Below are positions 1 through 8,900 of a DNA stretch of 22,500 nt, one piece after another. Source of the DNA: Actinidia chinensis (lineage: Eukaryota > Streptophyta > Magnoliopsida > Ericales > Actinidiaceae); assembly GCA_009663005.1 (NCBI GenBank), contig CM018905.1:18184919-18207418 (forward strand), read 5' to 3'. Every line of letters starts with the position of its first letter. The stretch's first letter is position 1. A model generated the notes under the pieces. The model made no database searches and was not told the DNA's origin. It was given only the letters and a program-made list of their open reading frames with translations. The position numbers were made by a program, and so were the translations under genes.

Positions 1-599
1 GCATAAAAAGCTTTACATTCACCTCGTCCAAGTACTCCTGAAACACATCAAGTTGAAGGAATCCGGGTGGATCCATGGGATTTATCCCTTCCTTTTCGTA
101 CACCCCGATTGAGATGGCAGCTTAAACCTAAAGAAACGTTGACTCTCACACCCTTTTTATGAAAAGGAGGCCTCGTTTTGTCTTTATCAAGCTCCACGGT
201 GATTAGGGCATTTGCGTCCGGTCCTCTAATTTTTTCTAGGTGGTGGACTTAATCTCGGCGAGGCAATCTGCCCACGTCTCCTCGTTTCTTCATCTGTCGT
301 GTCCTAATTTTGGGCTAGATTCTCGAGATTCAAACACAATAGGCCTCCTTGCTTCCCTGGAATGCAAACTTACCGACTAGGTTCCAGCTCCTAGATGAAG
401 TCCCTTGGCGGTGCTATGCGCTTTGAGAATCTGATCGCTTGATCGATGAGGAGATGAGCCACTCACAGCTTCTGGAGCCAGTGTGGTGGGAGGAGGCAGA
501 TTGTCGGGGTGAGGTTTGTCACTAAGGCGGGCATTGATATTATTCATTTTCCTTGATTTGCTCGACGATTCTATTCATCTCATGATGATTTCCTGCCAT
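1..599 (-). pseudogene. Outer Tat-type Ty3/gypsy element: gag N-terminal part, runs off window
   Basis: This is the start of the Gag (capsid) gene of a second, older Tat-type element, read on the minus strand. A clean opening begins at 599 with MAGNHHEMNRIVEQIKENE and is followed by a stop or frameshift. A later frame gives a Pro-rich stretch (HPDNLPPPTT, near 490-520). Near 82 down to 1 it reads NPMDPPGFLQ, which lines up with [10 protein letters not shown] of the inner element's Gag at about 9954. The inner element shows the same order: AEQIKKHE, a PPPP stretch, then NPMD. Frames are broken several times, so it is a pseudogene or badly sequenced. It lies directly downstream of the outer primer site and LTR at 709-917. 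The rest of this element would lie left of the window. Confidence 0.6.
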
Positions 600-708
600 A
601 TCTGAAGCTTGACCTATAATTAGCCATTGGATTGCCCTGTTATCTAGAGGGTTTCGGGTACTCTGTCGGGTAATAAGTGGCTACACGTTGCATAGAATAT
701 GAGAATTA

Positions 709-727
709 TCGTTCCCATAGACTGCGC
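709..727 (-). other. Primer-binding site remnant of the outer Tat element
   Basis: On the minus strand this reads TGCGCAGTCTATGGGAAC. It matches the inner element's site TGGCGCCGTCGGTGGGAAC at 10624-10642 with a few changes, at the same distance from its LTR end. A tRNA 3' end would prime minus-strand cDNA synthesis here. The conserved GGGAAC that follows helps identify it. Confidence 0.55.
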
Positions 728-734
728 AAACTAT

Positions 735-917
735 TGTGGTATGAATTTAGGGGGGGGGACAGCACCACAATGGACGTTGTCTCTTCTAGCTCGGTATTGG
801 ATCTTGGGCGACCTGTGCAAGAGTAAACAAACGTTACCGGCTAGGGGTGGTGAGCCACTTCAAGATCGACTCCCGACATGAGAGATCAGACCAGACAAGG
901 CAATAAAGTATTTATTT
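735..917 (-). mobile_element. Outer Tat element 5' LTR, inner (U5-side) fragment
   Basis: The plus strand starts TGTGGTATGAATTTAG and can be followed alongside the inner LTRs at 925 and 10650 (TGTGGTCATAATC, TGTGGTAAATAATC). Shared blocks include the GGCGACxTG...CAA(A)CAAACGT segment near 807-835 and GACCAGACAAGGCAA near 889-903. Similarity stops at the AGACTT at 918-923, where the inner element begins. The continuation of this LTR is found at 11246 and beyond. The LTR is therefore split by the inner insertion. Confidence 0.6.
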
Positions 918-923
918 AGACTT
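918..923. repeat. Target-site duplication, left copy (AGACTT)
   Basis: AGACTT here and at 11240-11245 flank the inner Tat element. Five bases (GACTT) is the usual duplication length for Ty3/gypsy integrases. One extra T at 924 separates it from the LTR's terminal TG, so the exact edge is uncertain by one base. Confidence 0.55.
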
Positions 924-924
924 T

Positions 925-1502
925 TGTGGTCATAATCTAGGAGAGCAACTAACGGGCAAAGTTGCTCCTCTTCCCTGGCGATGGACCTCGCTAATAGCTT
1001 GGGGGCGACTTGCACAACATAACAAACGTATCGGCCGTGGCGAGCACCAACTTAAATTCCCCGTCGTGTCGCGTGGCGATCGAGACCAAGGCAAGAGAAA
1101 CTAATCAATAGCAGACTCTCGCTCGTTGGTCTTAAGTAAAAATTGTGTACCTTTGTATAATGGGAGAATGACTTTATATACAGGAGAGTGGAGATCCCTG
1201 GTGAAATATTCAGAGGATTTACGGGCAACTCAGATTTGAGGAAGTGTATCCCTGTGATTCGGAGAGATCTTGGGAGGATCCACGTGTAAGATCCCCATCA
1301 GGGGATTTGCGATGCCTTATTAAGGGGATCTCCGAGATAGTTCGGTTGCGGTGGAACTGCGACGGCAGAGATCTGATTCCTTTGATCTGATCTGTCGAGG
1401 AGGACTGAGGGGCGGGGTGGTTCAGAAGTAAATAGTGGCCGACGCACACTCCATGGGGCGAGGTTGTTATGGGGCGACGAGACTAACTTTTTTCCCACAT
1501 CA
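925..1502 (-). repeat. 3' LTR of inner Tat element
   Basis: This is about 578 bp, a direct repeat of 10650-11239. Read on the minus strand it begins TGATGTGGGAA and ends ACCACA, so it has the TG...CA ends expected of LTRs. Blocks shared with the other copy include GGCGATGGACCTCG, CAGGAGAGTGGAGAT, GGGCAACTCAG, GAGAGATCTT and GAGGAGGACTGAGGG. A TATATAAAGT on the minus strand (about 1172-1180) sits where the other copy has TATAAAAGG. The two copies differ by many one-base insertions or deletions as well as substitutions. Confidence 0.85.
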
Positions 1503-1860
1503 TAGACGGCCCTAACTCGAAATGCCGAGAGAGATAGAGGAATTTAATGAGTAGTGCGGTATTCACTAGGTTTGGTGACTCCCACTCAGTAAAACACTGT
1601 CTCTTCAAATGGCACGTGGATAAAGCATTGATTGCTAAAAAGGCAAGCGGCGATAACAACCGCTCTTAGGGTGTCTTTAATGGGAAAACACGTGGCTTTC
1701 ATTTAATGTACTTGGCGACGCTTTAATGCAGCTTTTGGGCGGGAAGACCCAGTGGCTACTCAGGAGACGGAACGACGCATTATCGTGGGCGTGGATCAGA
1801 TGGATCTAGACCTTCAATGTTTGCTATATAAGAGGGTCTCTTTCTTGTCTTCATTTGTTA
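1503..1860 (+). promoter_or_regulatory. Putative promoter of the antisense extra gene: two G-boxes and a TATA box
   Basis: On the plus strand, opposite to the retrotransposon's own direction, there is TATATAAGAG at 1825-1834. CACGTG G-boxes lie at 1613-1618 and 1689-1694 (the latter CACGTGGC). A pyrimidine-rich leader-like stretch follows at 1835-1960. This is the usual plant TATA layout, with a start expected near 1855. It sits just upstream of the plus-strand extra gene. Antisense extra genes with their own promoter have been described in Tat elements. The motifs are seen; the function is inferred. Confidence 0.45.
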
Positions 1861-2189
1861 CTTTTTCGCAGAGTGTACAGTTGTTGCTCCTTTCGTTCTC
1901 TTTCCCCCTCGCTCTACTCGTGTTTGCCCCCCGTGCCTTCTTTCACCTCAGTAAGTATTTGCCTCTTGCCTATTCTGTGTTTTAGTTACCACCGTTTTTT
2001 TTTTATGTCCCCGTATTCGGCGTAACTAGATCGCGACCTAGATTCATTACCTCTTGGATAGTCGACCCATCTGGGAATGATCTTCCTTTATACAGACGAG
2101 TAACTCAGTCACCAGCCGCCCGTATGGAGGGTCGCGCTCCACTTAAACAACCCTCTGTCCCGCCATTCAGCCTCTGTGGAGAAAAACTA

Positions 2190-4470
2190 ACATTATGACC
2201 TAGAGGAGTTGGATGCCCCTTGGGAGACCTTATTCTTTCCCTTCCAGGGTGGGGTAGACCATAACTTCTTCTGCTCGCCCAGCACGGTTACGCTTTTAAC
2301 GAGGCTTGCGGTTCCCGAGGCTGCCATTTCCCCTTCACCGCACCATCAAGCTAATCTTAAATCTATAACTCTGCCCGGCCTACTGTCCCTAACGTCTTGG
2401 AGAAGCATCGTTTGTCTATGGCATCTGGCGTGTATGCAATTACCCGTCTCCCTTTTCGGGTTTTAGTGGAATCTATTCAGCCGTAAACACTAAACCCCAA
2501 AGTCGATCAAGGCTGGCTATTTTCAAGACAGGACAAGAAGATGCTTCTCGGAGGTAACCGCAAAGCAATGTCAAGGGGTGTAAGAGCAAGTTTTTTTTTG
2601 TCGCGACTGAGTCGATGAATGGAACGACCTAGATCCCTCTTAGGGCGGTCCGAGGTCCTGAGGCAAATTGGGGGGTTGTGTCGGTTGAATCCTATCTTGG
2701 CTTTTTTGTCTTTACTTAGGTGCTTGGAGGGGCTATATGCAATCGTTGTTTTTCAGATAACACTACTAATCCACCTCGGCTATACGGCGACGAGCCAAAG
2801 TTTTTGAGGAGATTTTAAAATCGGGCACGAAGACGGGGACGCTCTTGTACCGGTGTGCTGGAGTCGAAATCGTTCTGTTGCGTCTTTGTTTCTCCCGGAT
2901 CCATGGCTTCGGGACTACAGACGAGAGCAGCCCAAGCGACAAAGCGCCGAGCCGTTGGGCGCGTGGGTGAGTCCCAAATTCCCATGAACACGCTCAGACG
3001 GACAAAGTCCTTCTCGAGATGATTCAGTAGAATGTCTAGGAATCCATTAGGACGAACTGAGGAGGATCTTGCTCACATCCCCGACCCTGACCCTTTTGAG
3101 TGGTCGGGGGAAAAAGGTTTTCGATCCTATTTTTAATCGGAATCCTAGGCTCGGGCTCGAATCCTACATCAGAATCCGGTCGGATTCGAAACAAACACGT
3201 CAAGATTGACTTAGATGGTATGCCCATCTTTTTCTGAGAGACTTTTTATTTCCTCGCTGATCCGCATGAACGTTTTGTAGCTATGTCGAAGAGGATCGAT
3301 TCAAAAAACTCAGTGATAAGCTCGGGAAGTTAAGAAAACGGAAGTTCTGCGGGAATTCAGGCCCCTGCCAAAGGGTTAGTTGATTGCGAAAGAGAGCAGA
3401 AGAGAGTCTGGAGAATGAAAGGACAGCAAAAAAGGAGAAAGTCAAGACGGCTCGAAGGGACAAGGGGTTGTCGAAAGCATGAAGGCAAGAAGAAAGACCA
3501 CCTTCAAGCAAAAGCTCCGACCACCCCAAGCCACAACCTGTCGCGCCCCAGGGAAGGTACCTCGGCCAACCTCGGGTGCTATTTGGGGCCCCATAACTCT
3601 TAGGTGGGGAAGAAAATAAAGGGACAGAGAACGTTGATCGCGGGGGGGTGATCCTTCCCTGCCAATAAGGAAAAGGTGGAGAAGCTAACCTTGCGATAAA
3701 CGGCGGACGAACTTTTTCATGTGACGGCCTAGGTACAAGGGGAGTGTTATCAATCAAAGATATTATATATATTTGTGCGCTAAAGAGTGTTTTTCTGTAT
3801 GGTAGCAGGCTCTGGTATCGATCTTCATTAGAAAGACCCCAGGAGGAGCCGGAGGTACCGGGGAGGCAAGGCACAGGAAGAGAACCAATAGAAGGGGGAG
3901 ACCCGCGCAAAGGAAAGGAGAGAAGAGGGGGGGATGAAATAGGAGCCGAAAAAGGGGGAGGACAGAAACCGCTCCAACCCTTTGAACAGCAATTGGATGC
4001 GAGCCCGAGTCGCGGCCGGTAGGCCAAACAATGAGCTCACCAAAACGAGAGTGATCGAAACTCGCGCCAACAAGGTCGGAGGTTCGGGGGTCCTGGTGGT
4101 CGAACTGAGGAAGCCTTGAGCAAAGCCAAGGAATATGCCTGTTGAGGTTCAATCCTCGTCGGAGGTTTGTGGTGCGGTCAAAGATTCTGCTTCCAGGATA
4201 TTTTGGCGAAGGTTTGAAGGAGAAACAGGTGGATATTCCGTCCACCCACCCCTCCCAGCCCCCCCCTTCCCTTCTCCCCCTCCCCCCCCCCCTTCGTCGG
4301 CTATCACCCGATCTCACATCGATCTTGAAGGCACTAGTCGACCAAGATCTTTGGCGGAGCAGCAAGACGATGGGCTGCCGAGAGGAGAAAGAAAAGGAGA
4401 AGGTCGGCAAGAATGAGGGGGGTAAAAAAGGACAACAACCCTCTTTAAATTTTATTTTATTTATTTTTTG
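2190..4470 (+). pseudogene. Antisense additional gene of the Tat element (PF04195-like 'putative gypsy type transposon' domain), frameshifted
   Basis: This lies on the strand opposite gag-pol, between integrase and the 3' LTR. At about 2362-2445 the frame reads ITLPGLLSLTSWRSIVCLWH, like the family pattern of N-S-W-R followed by a hydrophobic helix. After a frameshift, about 2485-2615 reads GWLFSRQDKK, then LLGG, SRGV and FFFVATES, resembling the family's GWY-F-R...LL-G-P-S-S-VKGW...FFFV block. From about 3410 to 4440 it becomes Lys/Arg/Glu/Gly-rich, as in the charged, coiled-coil-like C-terminal half of such proteins. Codons are repeatedly broken, and no continuous protein can be given. Function in the family is unknown. 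Longer minus-strand frames here are low-complexity shadows. The domain call comes from recalled motifs. Confidence 0.5.
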
Positions 4471-4664
4471 AGGATGTTATCTTATTTAAATACATAAGAA
4501 AAAAATCTTTGTTCTCGTTCTTCTTTTTACCGAATCTTTTATATCATGTTGACGTACCTGATATTAGGCAATCATAATTTTGGCGGCGAAAAACTTATAA
4601 GGTGAAGTACTATTGGCGGACCATCGAACTCACGCGTCTAGAATTCTCAACAAAAAAATCATAT
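4471..4664. other. AT-rich spacer in the element's 3' region
   Basis: This is a short AT-rich stretch between the end of the antisense gene's charged region and the 48-bp tandem repeats. It contains TTTTATTTTATTTATT at about 4448-4466 and AATAAGAAAAA-like words. It could hold polyadenylation signals for transcripts from either strand, but I cannot point to a specific one. No gene is visible. Confidence 0.4.
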
Positions 4665-4930
4665 CGTAATGGAGGCATTTTTCGGTAATGGCGACCAAGA
4701 AGCTTATCATTCTGTGTGAAAGGGCGGTCTTGGTAAAGGCGACACAGAAAGCCTTTGTTCATACTGTTATGAATGGGCATCTTGGTAAGGCGATCAAGAA
4801 GCTTGTCATACCTATGATGGGCATTATTGGTAACAGGCGATCAAAGAGCCTTTGTCATGGATGATGGGGCATTCTCGAAATGGCGATCCCGCTTAGTAAT
4901 GAAAAAACTTGCACCAATGGCGTGAGACTA
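4665..4930. repeat. Tandem repeat, about 48 bp period, five diverged copies
   Basis: GCGA-starting units begin at 4691, 4739, 4790, 4837 and 4883, giving spacings of 48, 51, 47 and 46. Shared words are GGCGATCAAGAAGCTT, TGTCAT and ATGGGCATTCTTGGTAA. The array lies between integrase and the antisense gene, i.e. in the element's 3' untranslated region. Tat-lineage elements are known for tandem arrays at this position, some of which have seeded genomic satellites. Confidence 0.7.
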
Positions 4931-5034
4931 TGATTGGAAAATCATAAACAATTTTTCAACTTGGATAATTTTATTACTGAAAGACTACAAACCATAAAAA
5001 TTGTCGCGGCGGTACCAAAACGGCCAGTGTTTTC

Positions 5035-6340
5035 ATGGCGATCAGGATTTTACTGGGAAATTCTTCAAGTGCTCGGCATTTCCAGGGTGTGGGAAGTGCT
5101 TTCGTTAGGTCTCTTTCCAACCAGTAGGTCCCCGCCGTCTGGAACCTTGATGGCTTTGTAAAGGCCTTTCCCATGTTCGGACCAAGCTTCCCTACACTCA
5201 GCTCTAGTGGATAGGGTTACACTCAGCTCTTGATGGCTTTGTAAGGGCCCTTCCATGTTTGACACTTCGATTATAGTATGACGCCAGTTCGGCCAGCCTC
5301 TTCTCATCGAGGAGGTCGAGGTGAGCCTCAGCTCGATTATCGTTACTTTCTTGTGAAGTTCAAATCTGGAGAGCTTGCATACCTATTTCTACTGGGTTGA
5401 CCGATTCAGTTCCGAAGACCAATGGAGTATTGGAGTTTAGTTGCTGTAGGATCTGGGACAGTAGTATGATAGCCCAAAGTATGCTGGCCACTCTCCGCCC
5501 ACTCGCTTTTCAACCTCTCTAACCTAGCCTTTAAATTCCTGAGGATAGTATGATGGATACTTCTACTGCCCATTCGCTTGAGGATGCCCTGGCGAGGAGA
5601 AAGGATGGGAGATGGCGAGATCCGAGCAGATATTTTAAAACACGTTATCTGTCGAACTGCCTTCGGGCGTATGTCCGAGACGAGACAATAACTTTGGGGA
5701 TTTCCGAATCTCAAAACAAGGTGCTTCCATACAAAATACTGAGTATTCTCTCGGTAATTTGGCGAGAGGTGAGCTTCGATCAATTTAGTGAAATAGTCTA
5801 TGCGACGATCACGAATTTTCTTTGCAGGGGGGGGGCTGTGTAACAGGGAACCCAATAGCGATTCCCCATTGGGCAAAGGGCAAAGGGCTTGACATCGGCA
5901 CCATCTCAGTGTGGGGGAGATGGCTAATGGGGGGCAAACCTTGACACTTGTCGCATCCTATATATGCAAGCTGAAATCTCGTTCCAAGCCGGCCAAAAAT
6001 ATCCCAAGCGAATTGTTTCCTCGCCCCAATGACCTTGGCCCTAGGATGGTTCCCGCCAAGACGCCTCGTGTATTTCTTTAGGACATATTCCCCTTCCTTC
6101 TGGGCGGAGACATTCAAAAGTGGTCCAAAAAAGATCTTTTGTATAATCTCCTTGAAGATGCAAAATCGTGCCGGACCTGTACTGGATACGGCGAGTTTGG
6201 AGTTATCTCTTGGAAGTGTACCCTCTGGAGATAAGTTAATAATTCTCCATCCACATCGAGTTTCTCCTACCTGAAGGGTAGATTGATGACACAATGCTCG
6301 GGCGGCTAGGAATTCCAGCGTTATGCATCTATTTGAAATG
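5035..6340 (-). pseudogene. Integrase of the Tat element (HHCC, D-D-E core, C-terminal domain), frameshifted
   Basis: This enzyme inserts the cDNA into chromosomes. On the minus strand: EGTLPRD near 6224, then FFGPLL, EGEYVL and GGNH with the zinc-domain His at 6046-6048, and CDKC at 5944-5955 (the first His appears lost). PMSSPLPFAQWGI follows near 5870-5900. The catalytic core starts with DYFTKLIEA (first Asp at 5796-5798), then FVWKHLVLRFGNP, LVSD (second Asp 5673-5675), and PQANGQ followed after a frame change by VEVS (Glu at 5561-5563). Next come YHTTVPDPT, then TPLVFGTES, NPVEIGM, HLDLLDEKR and a GPY/F-like GLYKAIK, ending at NAEHLKNFP near 5040. At least four frame changes and an internal duplication make it non-functional as written. 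Confidence 0.85.
5147..5261 (-). repeat. Near-identical 33-bp repeat, 82 bp apart, inside integrase C-terminal region
   Basis: Plus-strand copies begin CTTGATGGCTTTGTAAAGGC (5147) and CTTGATGGCTTTGTAAGGGC (5229), both continuing through a CCATGTT-like end. The low-coordinate copy encodes the expected GPY/F-like segment. The other occupies the place where relatives have the FKVGDLVLR segment, which is missing. It looks like a local duplication replacing normal sequence. Confidence 0.6.
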
Positions 6341-6349
6341 GGAATCAAA

Positions 6350-7320
6350 GGTTTGATGCAAGATTAGCTAAGGCCATCGGCCTTTTTATTCTCTTCCGGG
6401 GATTTGGGGAATTTGAAATCCTGTTTTTACGGAATGCGGCCTCCTTTACCTCGCCCAAATTAGCAATCATCCTTGCGTCATTGGCGAGGTAGTCTCCTTG
6501 AACTTGGGTTTACCACTAGTTGCGAGTATCACTGAAGACATCCAGGGATTGTGCTTCTAATTACGGGCCACTCTGAGACCGGCGAGAAGGGCTTCATACT
6601 CAGCTTCATTGTAGTGGCTTAAATCCATTTCTTATGGCGTACTCCATTTGAAGCCTAATGGGGTATGTATGACGAGTCCTGCACCACACTCGTGCTGGTT
6701 GAAAGAGCATCCACAAATAATAAACCATGGGCGAGATCCTTTTCTGAAGCTTTGTTCTTTGGGGGTTTCCATTTCGGGAGGAAGATACTTTGGTTCTGGA
6801 GTGCCTCATGTGTGGATTCGGCGATAAAATCAGCCAGGGCCTGAGCTTTTATTGCTAACCGTGGCTATATTCAATGTGGAATTCACTCAGCTCAAATGGA
6901 CCATTGAGGAGTCTCCCTTGAATGTGGCTGGTCGTTGAGAATTTGCTTCAGGGTTGATCAGTTTAACACGATAATGGATGGGTTGAAAATAATGACAAAG
7001 TTTTATCGGCGGCAATCATTAGGGCGTAGGCGATGCTTTTCAATTGTCGGATATATGGGTCTCGGCTCTATTAAGGCTTTGCTAACGTAACTTTATACCA
7101 GCTTTTGGACTTGATATTCATTCTCGTATAAGTACGACACTCACTGCTGTGGGCAAGATGATAAGATACGTAGATATCTTTGTTAGTGTTAGCGGACAGT
7201 GTGTAAATGGGGGCGACCCCGAGATAATATTCAGCTGTAGGAATGCATTTTTGGATTTTCACCCATTGGAAGGTCGTGTTTGTTCTCAGAATTCTGAAGA
7301 CGGAGGGCACTTGTCTGCAG
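6350..7320 (-). pseudogene. RT connection and RNase H domain of the Tat element, frameshifted
   Basis: RNase H degrades the RNA strand of the RNA/DNA hybrid during replication. Reading down the minus strand, 7310-7071 gives FFRILR-like VFRILRTNTTFQWVK and then YVSYHLA, matching the connection domain that follows RT in gypsy elements (FF--LRK---F-W, then YLAVS). The RNase H core near 6690-6735 reads LFVDA in the place of VDGSS, and carries the first catalytic Asp. It is followed by a shifted VIHTPLG-like segment and by a clean NEAEYEALL at 6584-6610 containing the catalytic Glu. Frame changes occur between these blocks. The domain lies directly upstream of integrase, the arrangement that defines Ty3/gypsy rather than copia. 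Confidence 0.8.
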
Positions 7321-7329
7321 ATGGGGAGA

Positions 7330-8340
7330 CGAATCTGTTGAGGGCGGCCTACCTTGCCCAGTTAGCGCTGTACTTCGGATATTTTTGGCAAGCTCATATT
7401 ACAAAGGGTTGGATTCTGATCAGGGTTTACCTCAATTCCATGCTTGGGACCAGGAAACCTAAAAATTTTCCAAAATGATACTCCAAAAATTGCACTTAGA
7501 GGGAGCAACATCATCGGAGTATATCGTAGGATGTCAAATGCTTTTCGAGGGTGGGGAAATGGTCGGCTGGCTTTGGAGACTCTTGACTAGCATATCGTCT
7601 ATGATACACCTCCATGGTCTTCCAATTTGTTCCGCTGAACATCTATTTACTATCTGTGATACGTCAACCCTGTGGTCTTTAAACCAATTGGCATGACTTT
7701 GTAGCAATAGAGTCATCGCTTTGTGATTAAAAGAAGTCTTTTCATGTTGGAGGGTACATTTTGATTTGATGATGATCCCGAGAACGCATCCATAAAACTC
7801 AGGAGCTCATGCTTAGAGGTGGTTGTCGGCTATTAATCAATTTTGGGTAAGGAATTTGTCTTTTGGGCAGCCTTGTTGAGGTCGGTGAATGTCCACGCTA
7901 AACCCTCCCACTTTTCTCCTTTTTGGGGGGCAACCATACATTGGCGAGCAAATCCGCGATAATGGAGTTTCTCGACTACATTGGAACTTTAATGAGTTGG
8001 TTCACTTCGTCTTCAATGACCTTTAGGCGTTCAAGGGCAAATTTTCTTGTTTCTGGACAAATGGAGGGTGTCAGGATTGGTGAACAGGCTTGTGCATGGC
8101 GATTTGGATAATGCCAAGGGACATCGCTTGGCGACACTAGGCGAATACGTTAGAGTTCTTTTTCAAGAAGTTTACTAAGCGGAAAGCATCTCCTTACTAG
8201 CTCTGTTTACGATCATTAATTTATGGCGATCAGGGTAATCTGGGTGTATGGAGATTGGAGCGACTTCTTCGAGGGGTTTGGTGATTTTTGGTTTCTCTGG
8301 GACTCCGCCAGGGTAAGTTGTCCACCTTCATCTATCAGTA
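7330..8340 (-). pseudogene. Reverse transcriptase of the Tat element, frameshifted
   Basis: This enzyme copies element RNA into DNA. The minus strand reads PLEEVAPISIHPDYPDR and then LVNFLKKNSNVFA near 8280-8155, the linker before RT in plant gypsy elements. KFALERLKVIEDEVNQLIK follows at about 7990-8050, matching the R-K-F-A-x-E-R-x-x-x-I-x-x-E-V-x-x-L block at the RT start. VDIHRPQQGCPKDKF (7855-7895) corresponds to VDFTDLNKACPKDSF, where the first catalytic Asp falls. The second catalytic motif is IIDDMLVKSL with IIDD at 7594-7605, a variant of YIDDMLVKS, preceded by AEQIGR. Several frameshifts separate the blocks. The region continues without a break from protease and into RNase H. Confidence 0.87.
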
Positions 8341-8349
8341 GTTCCATGT

Positions 8350-8900
8350 CGTTGTCCGCATATTTGTGATTGCTATGGCGCGCGATCGGACTCGAGGAGG
8401 GTTTCGACCTTCATGATCGAGATTACAGCATTGCCTAGCCACCTTTGATCGCCCTTTATCTCGTTATTCCCGTTGAGGTGGGGAAACTTTAGCTCAGGTG
8501 ATAGGTTCGAAGTGATCGCCTTGATTCCTCCCAGAGTTGGTCGTCATAGGATGGCATTTTTATAAGGCGAGGGGCAATACACAACATAAAATCTCGCCAC
8601 ACGGGGGTCTGGTGGGATTCGGCCCCCAGGGTTATAGGTAAGTGATCCTACGAGGGATGTGGGTTAAATATCCTCCAAATCCGATCAGAAGGGGGATGGA
8701 AAGGGTCTTGCAAATTATCCTGCCCAATTTTTATCCTTATCGAATGCCGAGATGACTAAGATGTCTGCTGTGAGCTCCCATGTCGATTTTTTTAATTAAA
8801 AAATCCTTGGGACATGAAATTGGACGATGACGGCGAAAAAAACAACCAAAGGTCGTCTGGGGGAGGTGTAAGCATCTAATTCATTTGCTAAAGGTGATTG
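8350..8900 (-). pseudogene. Aspartic protease of the Tat element, frameshifted
   Basis: This protease would cut the Gag-Pol polyprotein. Minus-strand reading gives PITFS near 8900-8880, then the active-site block at about 8740-8790, recoverable in shifting frames as VD-(N/M)-GSS followed by ADIL and SAFDK. The family pattern is VD-x-GSSADILF. Downstream are VVYCPSPY (near 8580-8560), GGIKAIT, KFPT and EIKGDQR (about 8440-8455), which match the family's YNAILGRPTL...LKFPT and G--GDQ--AR-CY blocks that separate protease from RT. Stop codons and single-base shifts interrupt it. The Asp of the active site is present, but the next residue reads Met in the given frame. Confidence 0.75.

Noticed and set aside
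1503..1530. Polypurine tract expected just inside the 3' LTR
   Set aside because: The minus strand here (GTTAGGGCCGTCTA before the LTR) is not purine-only; no tract could be assigned.
1951..1985. Intron with donor GTAAGTATT at 1951 and acceptor-like TTCTGTGTTTTAG at 1973-1985
   Set aside because: Only 35 bp, too short for a plant intron. The donor may still be real with a more distant acceptor.
3281..4027. 248-codon minus-strand open frame, the longest in the window
   Set aside because: Ser/Pro/Leu-rich translation opposite the Lys/Glu/Gly-rich part of the antisense gene; no motif. It arises from purine-rich plus-strand sequence that lacks minus-strand stops.
3763..4410. 215-codon minus-strand open frame
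   Set aside because: Same region and same cause; Arg/Pro/Ser low complexity, with a homopolymer C run underneath.
7149..7478. 109-codon plus-strand open frame
   Set aside because: Opposite the RT connection domain; no independent motif.
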